Positions 1-8,656 of a stretch of DNA of 64,000 nucleotides are shown here, one piece after another. The stretch covers positions 1-64,000 of the forward strand of contig JAFPVJ010000017.1 of NCBI GenBank assembly GCA_017400135.1, read 5' to 3'. How positions within the stretch are numbered: position 1 is the first letter of the stretch; every line of letters starts with the position of its first letter. This DNA comes from Bacteroidales bacterium. Lineage in GTDB: Bacteria; Bacteroidota; Bacteroidia; Bacteroidales; UBA932. The notes beneath the pieces were generated by a model, which was not told the DNA's origin, made no database searches, and saw only the letters and a list, made by a program, of their open reading frames with translations. Both the position numbers and the translations under genes were made by a program.

Positions 1-3000
1 AGAAAAGCCAATAAATACTCGATGTCGTTTCCAGTAATCAAATAAAGCTTGTTATTAATGAACCAGTTTGCCGGTGCAATACAAGCATCCATTTCGAAAC
101 CTATTTCACGGTAAATTATTTTTGGCTTTATAAAATCCTCCCAATAGCTGATACTATCTTGAGTCTCAAACCATTTGTTTGAGGTTTTCTTCCGGCCCTT
201 CTCCTTGTTACCTTTTTTGTCCAAAATGTATTTCCCATTGATAATTACGTATTGCCCTGTTTGAGCGAGTTTCTGCTTACAAAAGTCTGACAGATGGCCA
301 TTGGCCACCCATTCATTACCGTTTGCTATCAAATACTCTTGGGCAAATGAAAGCAAATACTGCTTCACCGCAGGGTATTGTTCAATATCATAATGTCTAG
401 CTGGAAAAGTGGCAATTAGATACAGTTTGGCCCACTCATAACCATACCTCTTGATATCCCGGCCGCGAAGAATCGGTCGAATAAGTTCCTCGGTTCTTTC
501 CCGCTCATCATTGGTTTTGCAGTTCGCCAAGATTTCGTCGCGTTTTTCTGTTGAAATGATGAAAGCTTCGTTGTACCCGGTGAGAACGCCTCGGTAGATG
601 TTGATGTCCCAGTCCTTTAAAGGAGTCCCGACGGCCTCTATCTTGCGCTTGATACTCTGCTCGATCGGGGATAGAATTACCCAGCTGTCACCTCCGGAGA
701 AGTCACAGATAGTACCCTGCTGCTGAACGAAAACGCTCAATTGCTTGAGGCTGTCTTTATTCTGTTTGTTAGTGACAGCGCAAAGGGTTTTATGAGCATT
801 CGCTCCCTTTTCAAACAGAAGGATATTTGTGTCCACCGTAGCGCTCTCAAAGACCTTCACGCCACCAAAGTCAATCAGCAACTGCGGATTTGTCTTCGTG
901 GCAAGGAAGGTGCGGAGTTTTTCTCCATACCCGGCTCTCATCCACTTATTGGAAGTTATGTAGCATAGATGGCCAGACTTCTTAAGAAGTTGCCATCCTC
1001 TTTCATAGAATAAGCAATAGATGTCCCCAGTGCTGGCGAAGGATTGATAGCCACATGGTGCATAAAGCTTTCCAAGTTCTCCGCTATTATTTTGTAGCTG
1101 GATATAGGGCGGGTTACCTATCACAAGGTCAAACCCATCCTTCACGTTAAACATCCACTCAGCAGAAAAGAATTCAGACGAGGCATTTTGGTCATAGGGA
1201 TTCCACCGCGCCATTTGTTCGGCGTCTGCCCGACTGGCCATATCGTTCTCTGCAAGGAGCTGAGCTAGGAACTTTCGAAGTTCATCATCCGACTCTCTCA
1301 ACCGCCGTTTCTGGGATGCAGATTTTGCTCGGAAATGCTCGTTCCGCAGATCTATGAGCTTATCCTTGGTCTCTTGAATCCTTGGATCTTCGAAAAGGTT
1401 TCCTTGAGAGTCTTCAGTTTGCTTGTCAATCAGAGAGTTGGCGCAAACGAACTTCGTTTCCAGGTTAGGAAGTGTGGGTATCCCGAAATTCGGTTTGGAA
1501 GGATCTTTCTCGCAATCACAAATGAGGGAAATAAAGAAACGAAGTTTGCTTATCTGAACGGCGATGCTCTGAATATCAATACCATAGATGCAGTTCTCAA
1601 TGAGGGTAAGCTTGAGTTGGTACAAGCTGTCTTCGGGGGAAATTTTCTCAAGAACATCAACAATTCGGTTCAGTAGTCCCATCGGGAATGCTCCAGAACC
1701 ACAGGCTGGGTCAAGAATCTTGATGGACTTCAGTTTAGCTGTAATGTCCTTGTATTCAGCTGCTTTGCCGCTTTCATACACGAAATCATCGCTTAAAAGG
1801 GAACGCACGAGAGAGGTGTCGCCAAGATAAGCCACCAGGCTCTCATCAACCATGTAGTTCACCACTTCTCGGGGAGTGTAGAAAGAGCCACTTTGATTCC
1901 TGGCAGTTTCTTTTGTCTCAGGGTTATACGCGCCGAGGAGATTCTCAAACACTTTACCGAGTAACTCGGGATCAAGAGCAACTTGTTGCTCATTCGGAGT
2001 ATTCTCCTCGATAGTAAAGTTGTATCTATTTAGGATAGAGAACAAACCGTATTCTGGGTCAAAGAACAGATTGTTCGGGACAAAAGCTCGATTCCGGTAG
2101 CGACCATCTGCGAACTTTTTGTCATTACGACTGAATCCGTCATAGTTGTAATCTTTTTCTACGCCATCTATAGTCTTTGTCTTGTCAAGACATTCAAAGA
2201 GGCCACCGTTCAAGAACGGGACATCAGCAAACATCTTGATGACTTCTTCTTCGCTAATCGAAAAGAGTTCTGAATACCTGTAAGTTGTCTTAACTCCTCT
2301 GCCTACAGTCTTGTCAAAACAACGCGTTTTACCATCTTCATCAACAATTGCCCTGTTGAGGGTGGCAAAGAATAGGTTTTGTAGGATTGCGTTGTAATAG
2401 TTCCCGCTGGTTTTGCTTTGAGGGTCAAAGTCTTTGATGACCTTTTTCATCTGCTTGGCATCAAATAGCTTTGAGGGGACAAGATCTTTTTGTTTGATAA
2501 ACCAGACAAACATCAGCCTGGTAATCAGACGGATAATCTTGGTATCTATTTGCTCTCGGTCATCATCTTCAGTGGCCGTGTTGTTAGGGAAAGTAACGCC
2601 GGTTTCATCTTTAACGGCCCACTGGTACCAGTCAAATAGTTCATTATAGAATTGTTTCGTGAGAGCTTCAACAGAGAAAGCGTTCTTCAGATTCTCAAAA
2701 GTGATACCGTTCTTCTGAAGGAACTCGAAACGGTCGATGGGAGTATTGTAAAAACTGTTCTCGTCGCCAAAAACATATGTGAAACGACGGGGAGACATCG
2801 CTTCCTCTTTGATATCGCAGATTAACGAAAGACGCCAGTGATTCCCCTCCGAGAATACAGCCAAAGCAGCATCAAACTCTCCCCAATTGGGGTTGATAAA
2901 GGACTTAACAAGTCGCCTCAACCCCACTTTCTTATGAACAACAGAACCTTTGGTAATCTCATACCAGAATAATCCAATCCGATAATGGTCCTCAGTATCT

Positions 3001-3170
3001 AACGCGCCGAGATAGAAACCACTCTCACCACCCTTGCCTCCAACATATTCAGGCTGCAGCCTCAACTCCTTTGAATGGAAGAAATCTTTGAGAAGAGCCT
3101 GCCAAGTCCCTAGATTAAATGAGGACTGAAAGATAGTGCGGAGTTCTACGTTAGAATAAATCTTTCCCAT
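1..3170 (-). CDS. Eco57I-like adenine-specific DNA methyltransferase (partial)
   Basis: The frame is open from an ATG at 3170 to the window edge, about 1056 codons, so the C-terminus is missing. SAM-binding motif I (DPACGSG) lies near residue 486 and the N6-adenine catalytic motif IV (NPPY) near residue 685. Both sit between a long N-terminal region and a C-terminal part resembling TaqI-type target recognition. This is the layout of Eco57I/PglX-like restriction-modification methylases, which methylate adenine in a specific DNA site. It starts 7 bases after the helicase stop, so the two are co-transcribed and probably form one restriction-like system. Base composition is visibly richer in A+T than the core genes, suggesting transfer. 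Whether it also carries a nuclease cannot be seen because the end is cut off. Confidence 0.85.
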   Translation of the reverse strand, partial: MGKIYSNVELRTIFQSSFNLGTWQALLKDFFHSKELRLQPEYVGGKGGESGFYLGALDTEDHYRIGLFWYEITKGSVVHKKVGLRRLVKSFINPNWGEFDAALAVFSEGNHWRLSLICDIKEEAMSPRRFTYVFGDENSFYNTPIDRFEFLQKNGITFENLKNAFSVEALTKQFYNELFDWYQWAVKDETGVTFPNNTATEDDDREQIDTKIIRLITRLMFVWFIKQKDLVPSKLFDAKQMKKVIKDFDPQSKTSGNYYNAILQNLFFATLNRAIVDEDGKTRCFDKTVGRGVKTTYRYSELFSISEEEVIKMFADVPFLNGGLFECLDKTKTIDGVEKDYNYDGFSRNDKKFADGRYRNRAFVPNNLFFDPEYGLFSILNRYNFTIEENTPNEQQVALDPELLGKVFENLLGAYNPETKETARNQSGSFYTPREVVNYMVDESLVAYLGDTSLVRSLLSDDFVYESGKAAEYKDITAKLKSIKILDPACGSGAFPMGLLNRIVDVLEKISPEDSLYQLKLTLIENCIYGIDIQSIAVQISKLRFFISLICDCEKDPSKPNFGIPTLPNLETKFVCANSLIDKQTEDSQGNLFEDPRIQETKDKLIDLRNEHFRAKSASQKRRLRESDDELRKFLAQLLAENDMASRADAEQMARWNPYDQNASSEFFSAEWMFNVKDGFDLVIGNPPYIQLQNNSGELGKLYAPCGYQSFASTGDIYCLFYERGWQLLKKSGHLCYITSNKWMRAGYGEKLRTFLATKTNPQLLIDFGGVKVFESATVDTNILLFEKGANAHKTLCAVTNKQNKDSLKQLSVFVQQQGTICDFSGGDSWVILSPIEQSIKRKIEAVGTPLKDWDINIYRGVLTGYNEAFIISTEKRDEILANCKTNDERERTEELIRPILRGRDIKRYGYEWAKLYLIATFPARHYDIEQYPAVKQYLLSFAQEYLIANGNEWVANGHLSDFCKQKLAQTGQYVIINGKYILDKKGNKEKGRKKTSNKWFETQDSISYWEDFIKPKIIYREIGFEMDACIAPANWFINNKLYLITGNDIEYLLAF

Positions 3171-3177
3171 GATCTAC

Positions 3178-6100
3178 CTATTTAAACGTTTCAGATATGA
3201 TGATTCGCGGATCTTCAACTTCCTGCTGGCTATTCCTCTCTTTCCTTGTTTGAGAATGGTAAGTCTGAATTAAGCCATCAATCTTCGTGGAGATGTAGTA
3301 CTCCTTCTCTTTCATCAGGACTCTATCATTGTGGAATTCACCGGCCAAGGCTTTCAAGAAGCGGGGAAGCTGGGCATAAACGCCATCATTAATATAGTTA
3401 ATTAGGATGTCGCACTTGGCCAGCAAGTCAGAATCCTGCGTTATTTTCTTAACTGTGCGGAGGAAGTTATTCGCACGCAGGGATGTCTGGTCCAAATCAA
3501 CTCTTCTGGCTGTATTATCGTCCCTGGCCTCCATCACGGCGTATGAGTAACTGTCAAGAGCTCTGTTCACATGCTCAAAATGAGTGTTATCTTCTCCAAA
3601 CGGCGCCGGAAGCTCCTCGGGTTTCGCCTTCAGATACTTAACAGCTTCCAGGAAGTCAAGAGGTTCAACCGCCTTAGAATTCACAAGATAGAATTCCGTC
3701 TTTACGTTGGATGATACAAAAACTATGGAATTCCCCGAATGTTTTCCTGTGTCTCTCATGACACGACTCTTCATGGGGAGATTCTTAATCTTATTATAGA
3801 GTTTGCGGTCTTTGGCATAAAGCTCTCGCACTTCACGTAGCAGCTGAATCTTCTTATCTACGGCATCACGGACATTGCTGTCAAACATCTCAAACTGCTT
3901 CACGATTTCCTCGCGGGAGTAAATCTGGGCGTCCTCTCCAAAGGCTGAATGGAAGCCCTGCAGTTTCATGAGTGCGTTCTCATAAAGCTGAATTTGGCTA
4001 TTACCCTGCTTGGATGGATAAAACATATAGTTGTAGATATTCTCAGCAACGGAACCGATACGATTCACACGTCCTATTCGCTGCATAAGCCTGGTGGCAT
4101 TCCAAGGAGAATCGTAGTTGACAATCACATTGGAGCGGTGGAGGTTAACACCTTCTGCAAGGACGTCTGAAGTCAGAATAATATTGACCGTATTTAACTT
4201 TACTGGCGAATTCGCGTCGAAGTTCTCTTTAACTGTCTTGACTACCTTGTTTCGGTTTTGTGAGGTGACAAGGGTTATGTCTCCGCGTCCCAACTCGTGA
4301 ATCATTCGGTCATAGAGATAGTTCAACGTATCAACACTCTCTGAGAAAATGACCAGCTTTCCTTCCTTATTGATTCCAGGGAGCATTAACTCTTTATCCA
4401 AGACCTCGAGGAACAGATCATACTTCGGATCATCGTTCTCCTGCTTCCAGTCGTCAATTAGGTACTCAAGGACATCTTTATCGTCCTTGAGGAGTTTCAG
4501 AAGCATCGGATCAAAATCGTCCGGAGAGAAAATGATCTCATCAGCAAGATATCCTTTTGCAACGGCATACTCGATAATCTCATCAAGTTCCATCCCTTTG
4601 GCTTGCAGGTCTTTAACCTTCAAGTCCGGAGCAATAATAACACGGCCCTCATCGAACATGCGAATCATATCGTTGGTGATGCGCAGGAGAGTCTGAAGGG
4701 ACTTCTTAAAAGCATGAAAGCTGCTCTCCAGACGCTTTACCATATGCACCTTATAGATTCCAGCCAGGGATTGGCCAAGATGTACAGCATTCTGGTACTT
4801 GCTCTGGAACTCTGGTTTCAAGAACTCGATGGCACGGTACCTTGCATACTCTAGATGCTTGGGCTTCGCAGGGTCTGTCAAGTAAGACAAGGTATTGAAG
4901 AAACGTTCACTTGTATCCTCATCCATCGCATATTCAAGAATGTTCGGAGCAAGAATCTTCGGAAACACAATATGCTGACGTTCAAGATCCTTTCTGTAGT
5001 CTGGGTCGTTGAGGATATTATGGCGTGTCCTTCTCACCGTAACTTTGTCTATGACTTTTTCACGAATTGCATCGTAGATCTTGTCAACTTCAGATGTGAT
5101 ATCGCGCTGGTCTCTTTCCCTCATCAGTTTTCCGTACTCTGCGATATAAGGGGCAAAGAAGGCTTTGAGGTTGGGAATACCGTCAATTGTACAGCTCTGG
5201 CTATTCTGGAACAGAAGAAGCTGGTTCAAAAGATCCTGCGGTCGGTTATTTAACGGCGTTGCAGAGAGCAACATTACTTTTTTTTGCAGGCTTCTTAAGA
5301 GGCCCACATTGGCGCAAGCAGATTTGCAAATCTTCTGCAATTCATCATATTTTCCGGACTGGTCGCTGCGGAATCCGTGGGCCTCATCAACGATAATAAG
5401 GTCAAATTCTTCTTTCTCCTTGTACTGGTTCTCTCCATTGAGGACTTTGTGAAGGCTACCATTGGTAATAAATTGGGCTTTGCGTTCAATCCCAAACAAC
5501 TTGAATGTCTGCTTCCAGTTGTCTTCCAGTGCCGGAGGATAAATGACAAGGATGCTCGTATTTTTACCGTTTGCTTCAATGTAACGTTTAGCAATCATCG
5601 TAGCAATCATGGTTTTCCCGAGACCCACAACGTCGGCCAGGAAAAGTCCATTGTGTTTAAGCAGCATCTGGTATCCCTGGATAACCGCGTCCTTCTGGTA
5701 CTTCAGATCAAGGACACCGTCAGGAAGTTGGATTGTGAAATCATCCTCCACCTGATCACCGAAGGTGTCAATAAGAACCTTGATATAGATTTCGTATGGA
5801 GTCGGTTGATAACCGAGGTATGTTTTCTTTTTGTTGAGTTCTATATCTTCCAAGGAGAGAGGGATAGCCTCTTCCCATAAAGTGTCAAATTCTCCCTTAC
5901 AGTATGACACATCATCATAATCCTTCATGGCAACGTTGAGTTCATAACGGGGCGGTTCAGAGATGCCCAAACCGGAATCGGAGATATTGGAAGACCCCAT
6001 TATCACCCATCCGTCTGTATTCTCATTGTGATTCTGGGGCAGGCACAAGTAGAACTTTGCATGAAGGTTCTTAGAACCGTGAATTCTCATCTGAAGCCGT

Positions 6101-6456
6101 CCGGATGTCAAATCCTCACACATTTGAAGTATTCCTTCCTCTACATCCTTGCTATATTTGGCATTGAGGATATCCTCCTTGAACTGGTCGCTATAAACCT
6201 TCTTGGCCTTGGTCTCATCCGTGAGCATTAGAAGAGCCTGATTGTGGCGCCTAAATAATTCGTCCACGTTAATGCCCACGAGGATCTTTATCTCAGAAAC
6301 ATCTCCTAACTCATTTCTAAGTTTGAAATAACCGGAAGAACGGAAGAATCCGACGACGGCAAGAAATCGGTCAAAATTGGCCATTCCTTGAGCAATGCCT
6401 CTCAACTTCGAGAAGAGCGTATTCTCCCCGTTATTGTTAAAGAATTTTGAACTCAT
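3178..6456 (-). CDS. PLD-nuclease/SNF2-family helicase fusion protein
   Basis: About 1092 aa. Residues 1-170 form a phospholipase-D-like domain with one HxK motif (H132, K134) followed by a GSSN segment, as in PLD-type nucleases. An SNF2/superfamily 2 helicase follows: Walker A (VVGLGKT) near 277-282, DEAH box near 357-360, and a motif VI-like segment (QRIGRVNR) in the C-terminal helicase lobe. The ATG at 6456 is chosen over a TTG at 6483 because that TTG lies inside a TACCTTTG promoter box (6481-6488). It is first in a two-gene operon with the adenine methyltransferase. The likely role is ATP-driven restriction of unmodified DNA with the PLD domain cutting; that role is inferred from domains and context. 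The arrangement recalls parts of DISARM. Confidence 0.85.
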   Translation of the reverse strand: MSSKFFNNNGENTLFSKLRGIAQGMANFDRFLAVVGFFRSSGYFKLRNELGDVSEIKILVGINVDELFRRHNQALLMLTDETKAKKVYSDQFKEDILNAKYSKDVEEGILQMCEDLTSGRLQMRIHGSKNLHAKFYLCLPQNHNENTDGWVIMGSSNISDSGLGISEPPRYELNVAMKDYDDVSYCKGEFDTLWEEAIPLSLEDIELNKKKTYLGYQPTPYEIYIKVLIDTFGDQVEDDFTIQLPDGVLDLKYQKDAVIQGYQMLLKHNGLFLADVVGLGKTMIATMIAKRYIEANGKNTSILVIYPPALEDNWKQTFKLFGIERKAQFITNGSLHKVLNGENQYKEKEEFDLIIVDEAHGFRSDQSGKYDELQKICKSACANVGLLRSLQKKVMLLSATPLNNRPQDLLNQLLLFQNSQSCTIDGIPNLKAFFAPYIAEYGKLMRERDQRDITSEVDKIYDAIREKVIDKVTVRRTRHNILNDPDYRKDLERQHIVFPKILAPNILEYAMDEDTSERFFNTLSYLTDPAKPKHLEYARYRAIEFLKPEFQSKYQNAVHLGQSLAGIYKVHMVKRLESSFHAFKKSLQTLLRITNDMIRMFDEGRVIIAPDLKVKDLQAKGMELDEIIEYAVAKGYLADEIIFSPDDFDPMLLKLLKDDKDVLEYLIDDWKQENDDPKYDLFLEVLDKELMLPGINKEGKLVIFSESVDTLNYLYDRMIHELGRGDITLVTSQNRNKVVKTVKENFDANSPVKLNTVNIILTSDVLAEGVNLHRSNVIVNYDSPWNATRLMQRIGRVNRIGSVAENIYNYMFYPSKQGNSQIQLYENALMKLQGFHSAFGEDAQIYSREEIVKQFEMFDSNVRDAVDKKIQLLREVRELYAKDRKLYNKIKNLPMKSRVMRDTGKHSGNSIVFVSSNVKTEFYLVNSKAVEPLDFLEAVKYLKAKPEELPAPFGEDNTHFEHVNRALDSYSYAVMEARDDNTARRVDLDQTSLRANNFLRTVKKITQDSDLLAKCDILINYINDGVYAQLPRFLKALAGEFHNDRVLMKEKEYYISTKIDGLIQTYHSQTRKERNSQQEVEDPRIIISETFK

Positions 6457-6480
6457 GTGACAGTTGCATCTTGAATTAAT

Positions 6481-6488
6481 CAAAGGTA
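6481..6488 (-). promoter_or_regulatory. Bacteroidota -7 box (TACCTTTG) for the helicase-methyltransferase operon
   Basis: The minus strand reads TACCTTTG, an exact match to the TAnnTTTG form, 24 bases ahead of the ATG at 6456. No clear TTG lies at the -33 distance. An A+T-rich stretch precedes it. The position decides the start codon of the helicase. Confidence 0.6.
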
Positions 6489-6589
6489 GTGTTTTTTTTA
6501 TTCTTTAATTGTTTTTTATAGCGCTAAAAAACAAGATGATCCTCAAAAAAAGCGTCAATCTCTGCCTTTCACTTTGAATTTGATTATTT

Positions 6590-6754
6590 GCGCCCCGGAG
6601 CAAGATGCCCAGGGGCGTGGCCCCCCTCGGCCACGGGAAGAGGGACGGGGCCCGCCGGAGACAAGTTCCCGCGCAGCGGGGACGCAGGAAACGGTGGGAG
6701 GGTACGGAGGGCGCGAAGCGACCGGAGCCCCCTGGGCGTCTTGCTCCGGGGCGC
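6590..6754. repeat. GC-rich inverted-repeat element A
   Basis: A 165-base GC-rich block in A+T-rich surroundings. Its ends (6590-6615 and 6729-6754) are inverted repeats of 26 bases with one mismatch, and similarity continues outward into TTGA-rich flanks. Inside are a hairpin (GTGGCC pairing with GGCCAC, 6617-6633), the string GGGACGGGGCCCG, and the 11-mer AGCGACCGGAG next to the right arm. Elements B, C and D share parts of this. It holds no convincing protein. It could be a mobile palindromic element or a structured RNA. I do not recognise a named family. Confidence 0.65.
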
Positions 6755-6831
6755 ATCAAGGTCAAGGGGAAAAGCAAAATATCAATTCTGAATAATTCTA
6801 TGTAACTTTACACAACAAAAACCGCCCGCCC

Positions 6832-7431
6832 ATGTGCACCTTCGACCGCAACCAACCGCGTCCCCTGCCGCCCGGCGAGATCGACCCCGAAGTCCTGACC
6901 AAGTGGTTCCACGATGCCCTTGGCGTCCTGCGGGTCGACGACACGCTCAAGCGATTCTTCTGGGACCGCAACATAAGCGAAATCCAGCAATTCCTCATTC
7001 GCAGCCGCCAGGAGCTGCAGCACTTCTGGGCATATAATTCCCCATTCGACCCCAGAAGAGTGCGGCGCTTGGTGCCCAGGATCGCATCCTTCCTCCACAA
7101 GCGCATCGAACGCTGGCCCGACTGGATCCCGGAACAAGTGCTCGCCGACATCGTGCTGGACGAAGAGCAATACGCCGCCCTCCGCGAAGGCTTTTTCCCC
7201 GGCTGGGACTGCCGCTACGCCACCTATTGCTACAACGGCAACCTGTTCCTCTACCGCTCCGGCAACATCCTGATGAAATTCCGCTACACCCGCCGCTCCG
7301 ACGGCCTCTACCACATGACCAGCTGCTACCGCACCGCCAAACTGTCCAACCCCCGCATGCTGGACGAAACGCTCCGCTGCGGCCCCTGGAGAGTTCCCCT
7401 GATCAACCGCGAAGAGCGCTCACACCGTTAA
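6832..7431 (+). CDS. hypothetical protein
   Basis: 199 aa, ATG start. I do not recognise a family. The sequence is basic and rich in Trp, Arg and Tyr, with no signal peptide or membrane segment. The C-terminal third is dense in Tyr and Cys (around the string RYATYCYNGNLFLY). It stands alone between GC-rich element A and an orphan small-RNA candidate. Composition is GC-rich like the core genome, not like the defence genes to its left. A real gene is favoured by the codon pattern and by the absence of a better frame, but no function is proposed. Confidence 0.6.
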   Translation: MCTFDRNQPRPLPPGEIDPEVLTKWFHDALGVLRVDDTLKRFFWDRNISEIQQFLIRSRQELQHFWAYNSPFDPRRVRRLVPRIASFLHKRIERWPDWIPEQVLADIVLDEEQYAALREGFFPGWDCRYATYCYNGNLFLYRSGNILMKFRYTRRSDGLYHMTSCYRTAKLSNPRMLDETLRCGPWRVPLINREERSHR

Positions 7432-7465
7432 GCCGGCAAAGCCTCAAAATAGTCTAGACTAGATC

Positions 7466-7560
7466 AAAAAAAGCCAGCCTGGGACGCTGACTTTAGGGCT
7501 CGAATCAAGTTTCCTTGAGAGGGTTGTCATCCCTCCCTCGCGAATTCCCTGCGACGATTC
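7466..7560 (-). ncRNA. orphan small-RNA candidate A
   Basis: The minus strand shows a TATCTTTG box at 7566-7573, then about 95 bases without a good reading frame, then a hairpin with a G-U pair (7471-7492) followed by a run of seven T (7466-7470 and beyond). Inside is a GNRA-capped stem (CAAG-GAAA-CTTG). It is a free-standing transcription unit between a hypothetical gene and element B. I compared it mentally with 4.5S RNA and tmRNA features and it fits neither. Its function is unknown. Confidence 0.5.
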
Positions 7561-7632
7561 CGCTGCAAAGATAGTACTTTTCTTTTTAACCGGATATCAA
7601 ATCTGTTTTAACTGCTAGATTGCCGCTCAAAA

Positions 7633-7882
7633 CCCCCGGGACCGACTGGCTGCGGGGCGAATAGGAGGGGAAGGACAAGCGAGGCCCTCGGAGGGAAGCG
7701 GTGATGCGGACGCGCCGACTCCTGCAGCGCAGCTGTGAGGAGGCGGCGGGCCGCAGCACGACGGCGTCTGTCTGACGACTGTTACGCGCCAGCGTAAAAA
7801 GGAGGAGTTAGCCGTCGAGCGACCGGAGAGGACAGCCTCGCCCTTCCCCGACGTCAGCCCCGCAGCCAGTTGGTCCCGGGGG
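7633..7882. repeat. GC-rich inverted-repeat element B
   Basis: A 250-base GC-rich element. The ends 7633-7658 and 7857-7882 are 26-base inverted repeats with one mismatch. A second inner pair (GGGGAAGG...GCGAGGC against its complement near 7830-7855) extends the stem, so the whole could fold into one long interrupted hairpin. It carries AGCGACCGGAG at 7818-7828, as element A does. It separates the two orphan small-RNA candidates. No protein is supported. Confidence 0.6.
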
Positions 7883-7903
7883 CAGGGGAGAGCGGTTGTC
7901 AAC

Positions 7904-7976
7904 AAAAAAAATACAGGGAATCCCGAAGGTTCCCTGCAAGGAGGCGCACCGCAGTGCCCTCTAACTTACTCGAAGC
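7904..7976 (-). ncRNA. orphan small-RNA candidate B
   Basis: A complete small transcription unit on the minus strand. TTG (8009-8011), exactly 19 bases, TACCTTTG (7982-7989), about 72 transcribed bases, then a strong terminator hairpin (CAGGGAA pairing with TTCCCTG, 7914-7936) and eight T. It starts back to back with the lipoprotein gene at 8085 but points away from it, so it is not that gene's leader. It does not resemble any RNA family I can name. Confidence 0.55.
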
Positions 7977-7981
7977 TGATG

Positions 7982-8011
7982 CAAAGGTAATACATTTTTT
8001 TGATTCCCCAA
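7982..8011 (-). promoter_or_regulatory. consensus Bacteroidota promoter of small RNA B
   Basis: TTG-19 bases-TACCTTTG on the minus strand, a full match to the consensus. A plus-strand TACCTTTG at 8021-8028 for the lipoprotein gene lies just beyond, so the two promoters are divergent and interleaved. Confidence 0.65.
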
Positions 8012-8084
8012 AAACATCACTACCTTTGTTTCAGCGCTCCGGCGCCACGAGCACCGGCGCCAACCCTTGACCCCAAATACGCCC

Positions 8085-8459
8085 ATGAGACACCTTCCCC
8101 TCCTGATCGCCATCGTCCTTCTCCTCACCTCCTGCTCCGCCACCTACCGGGCCCGGACGCTCGAGAGCGACACCTTGTCCTACATCAACATGACCCACGA
8201 GGAACTGGTCGATCTGCTGGGCGCCCCGCTCCGGGAGGTCAACGACGGCGGCGAAGGCTACATCCTCGTCTTCTCCGGCGATAGCGTCTCCTCCACCCGT
8301 CCCAAACAGAACGGCGCCTCCGCCCCTGAAATCAAATGCTTCATGGACAAGAACGGCTACTGCTACGACGTGCTCACCTCCAACACCCAATCCAGAGCCG
8401 TCAGCACCGCCAAAAACATCGGCATGATCATCCTCCTCGGCATCCTCATCTGCCTATAG
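8085..8459 (+). CDS. small lipoprotein
   Basis: 124 aa from the ATG at 8085, chosen because it opens directly on a signal peptide (MRHLPLLIAIVLLL) with a lipobox (LTSC). Mature protein is expected in the cell envelope. A conserved-looking segment THEELVDLLGAPLRE resembles the start of SmpA/OmlA-type domains, but this is a weak match. The C-terminus (IGMIILLGILICL) is hydrophobic and could be a membrane segment. A TACCTTTG box lies at 8021-8028 with TTG 18 bases upstream of it. No function is proposed. Confidence 0.65.
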   Translation: MRHLPLLIAIVLLLTSCSATYRARTLESDTLSYINMTHEELVDLLGAPLREVNDGGEGYILVFSGDSVSSTRPKQNGASAPEIKCFMDKNGYCYDVLTSNTQSRAVSTAKNIGMIILLGILICL

Positions 8460-8487
8460 TCTTCCGCCGCCGTTGCCGCCCCGCCCC

Positions 8488-8517
8488 TTGCAGAATCCAG
8501 AAAGATTCTTAACTTTG
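8488..8517 (+). promoter_or_regulatory. consensus promoter of structured RNA copy 1
   Basis: TTG (8488-8490), exactly 19 bases, TAACTTTG (8510-8517). A transcript would begin near 8523. Confidence 0.7.
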
Positions 8518-8522
8518 CAGCA

Positions 8523-8655
8523 GGAAATAAACCGCGACACGGATGAGGTATTTCGCTAAGTGCAAAGTCCCCGCCTCGAGCCTCACCGAAAGGTAAACAT
8601 CCGCCGCGTCTTCCTGGGGCAAGCTGAAGGGATGGCCGTGTGGCCGTCCCTTTTT
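8523..8655 (+). ncRNA. structured RNA family, copy 1
   Basis: About 133 bases between a consensus promoter and a terminator (AGGGA-TGGCC hairpin then TTTTTT, 8628-8656). A homologue in the opposite orientation lies at 9471-9609. Blocks shared in the same order are AATAAACCG, CGGATG then GGTA, GCAAAGTCCCCGCC, a GGTAA/AGTAA then TCCG block, and GTCTT followed by GGGGCAA. The CCCC and GGGG blocks could pair over distance. No protein frame fits. The size, the promoter and the lack of a downstream partner gene point to a trans-acting RNA. Bacteroidales-1 is one known family to test, but I cannot confirm it. Confidence 0.65.
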
Positions 8656-8656
8656 T

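Noticed and set aside
1-6456. Complete DISARM or BREX system
   Set aside because: Only a helicase and a methyltransferase are visible. No DrmA/DrmB, BrxC, PglZ or BrxL is seen; the left side is outside the window, so this stays open.
6457-6483. TTG start for the helicase
   Set aside because: It lies inside the TACCTTTG promoter box, so it would not be in the transcript. The ATG at 6456 is 24 bases further on.
7466-7560. 4.5S (SRP) RNA
   Set aside because: A GNRA stem is present, but the conserved symmetric loop with AGCA and the flanking GGAAGG-type core are missing.
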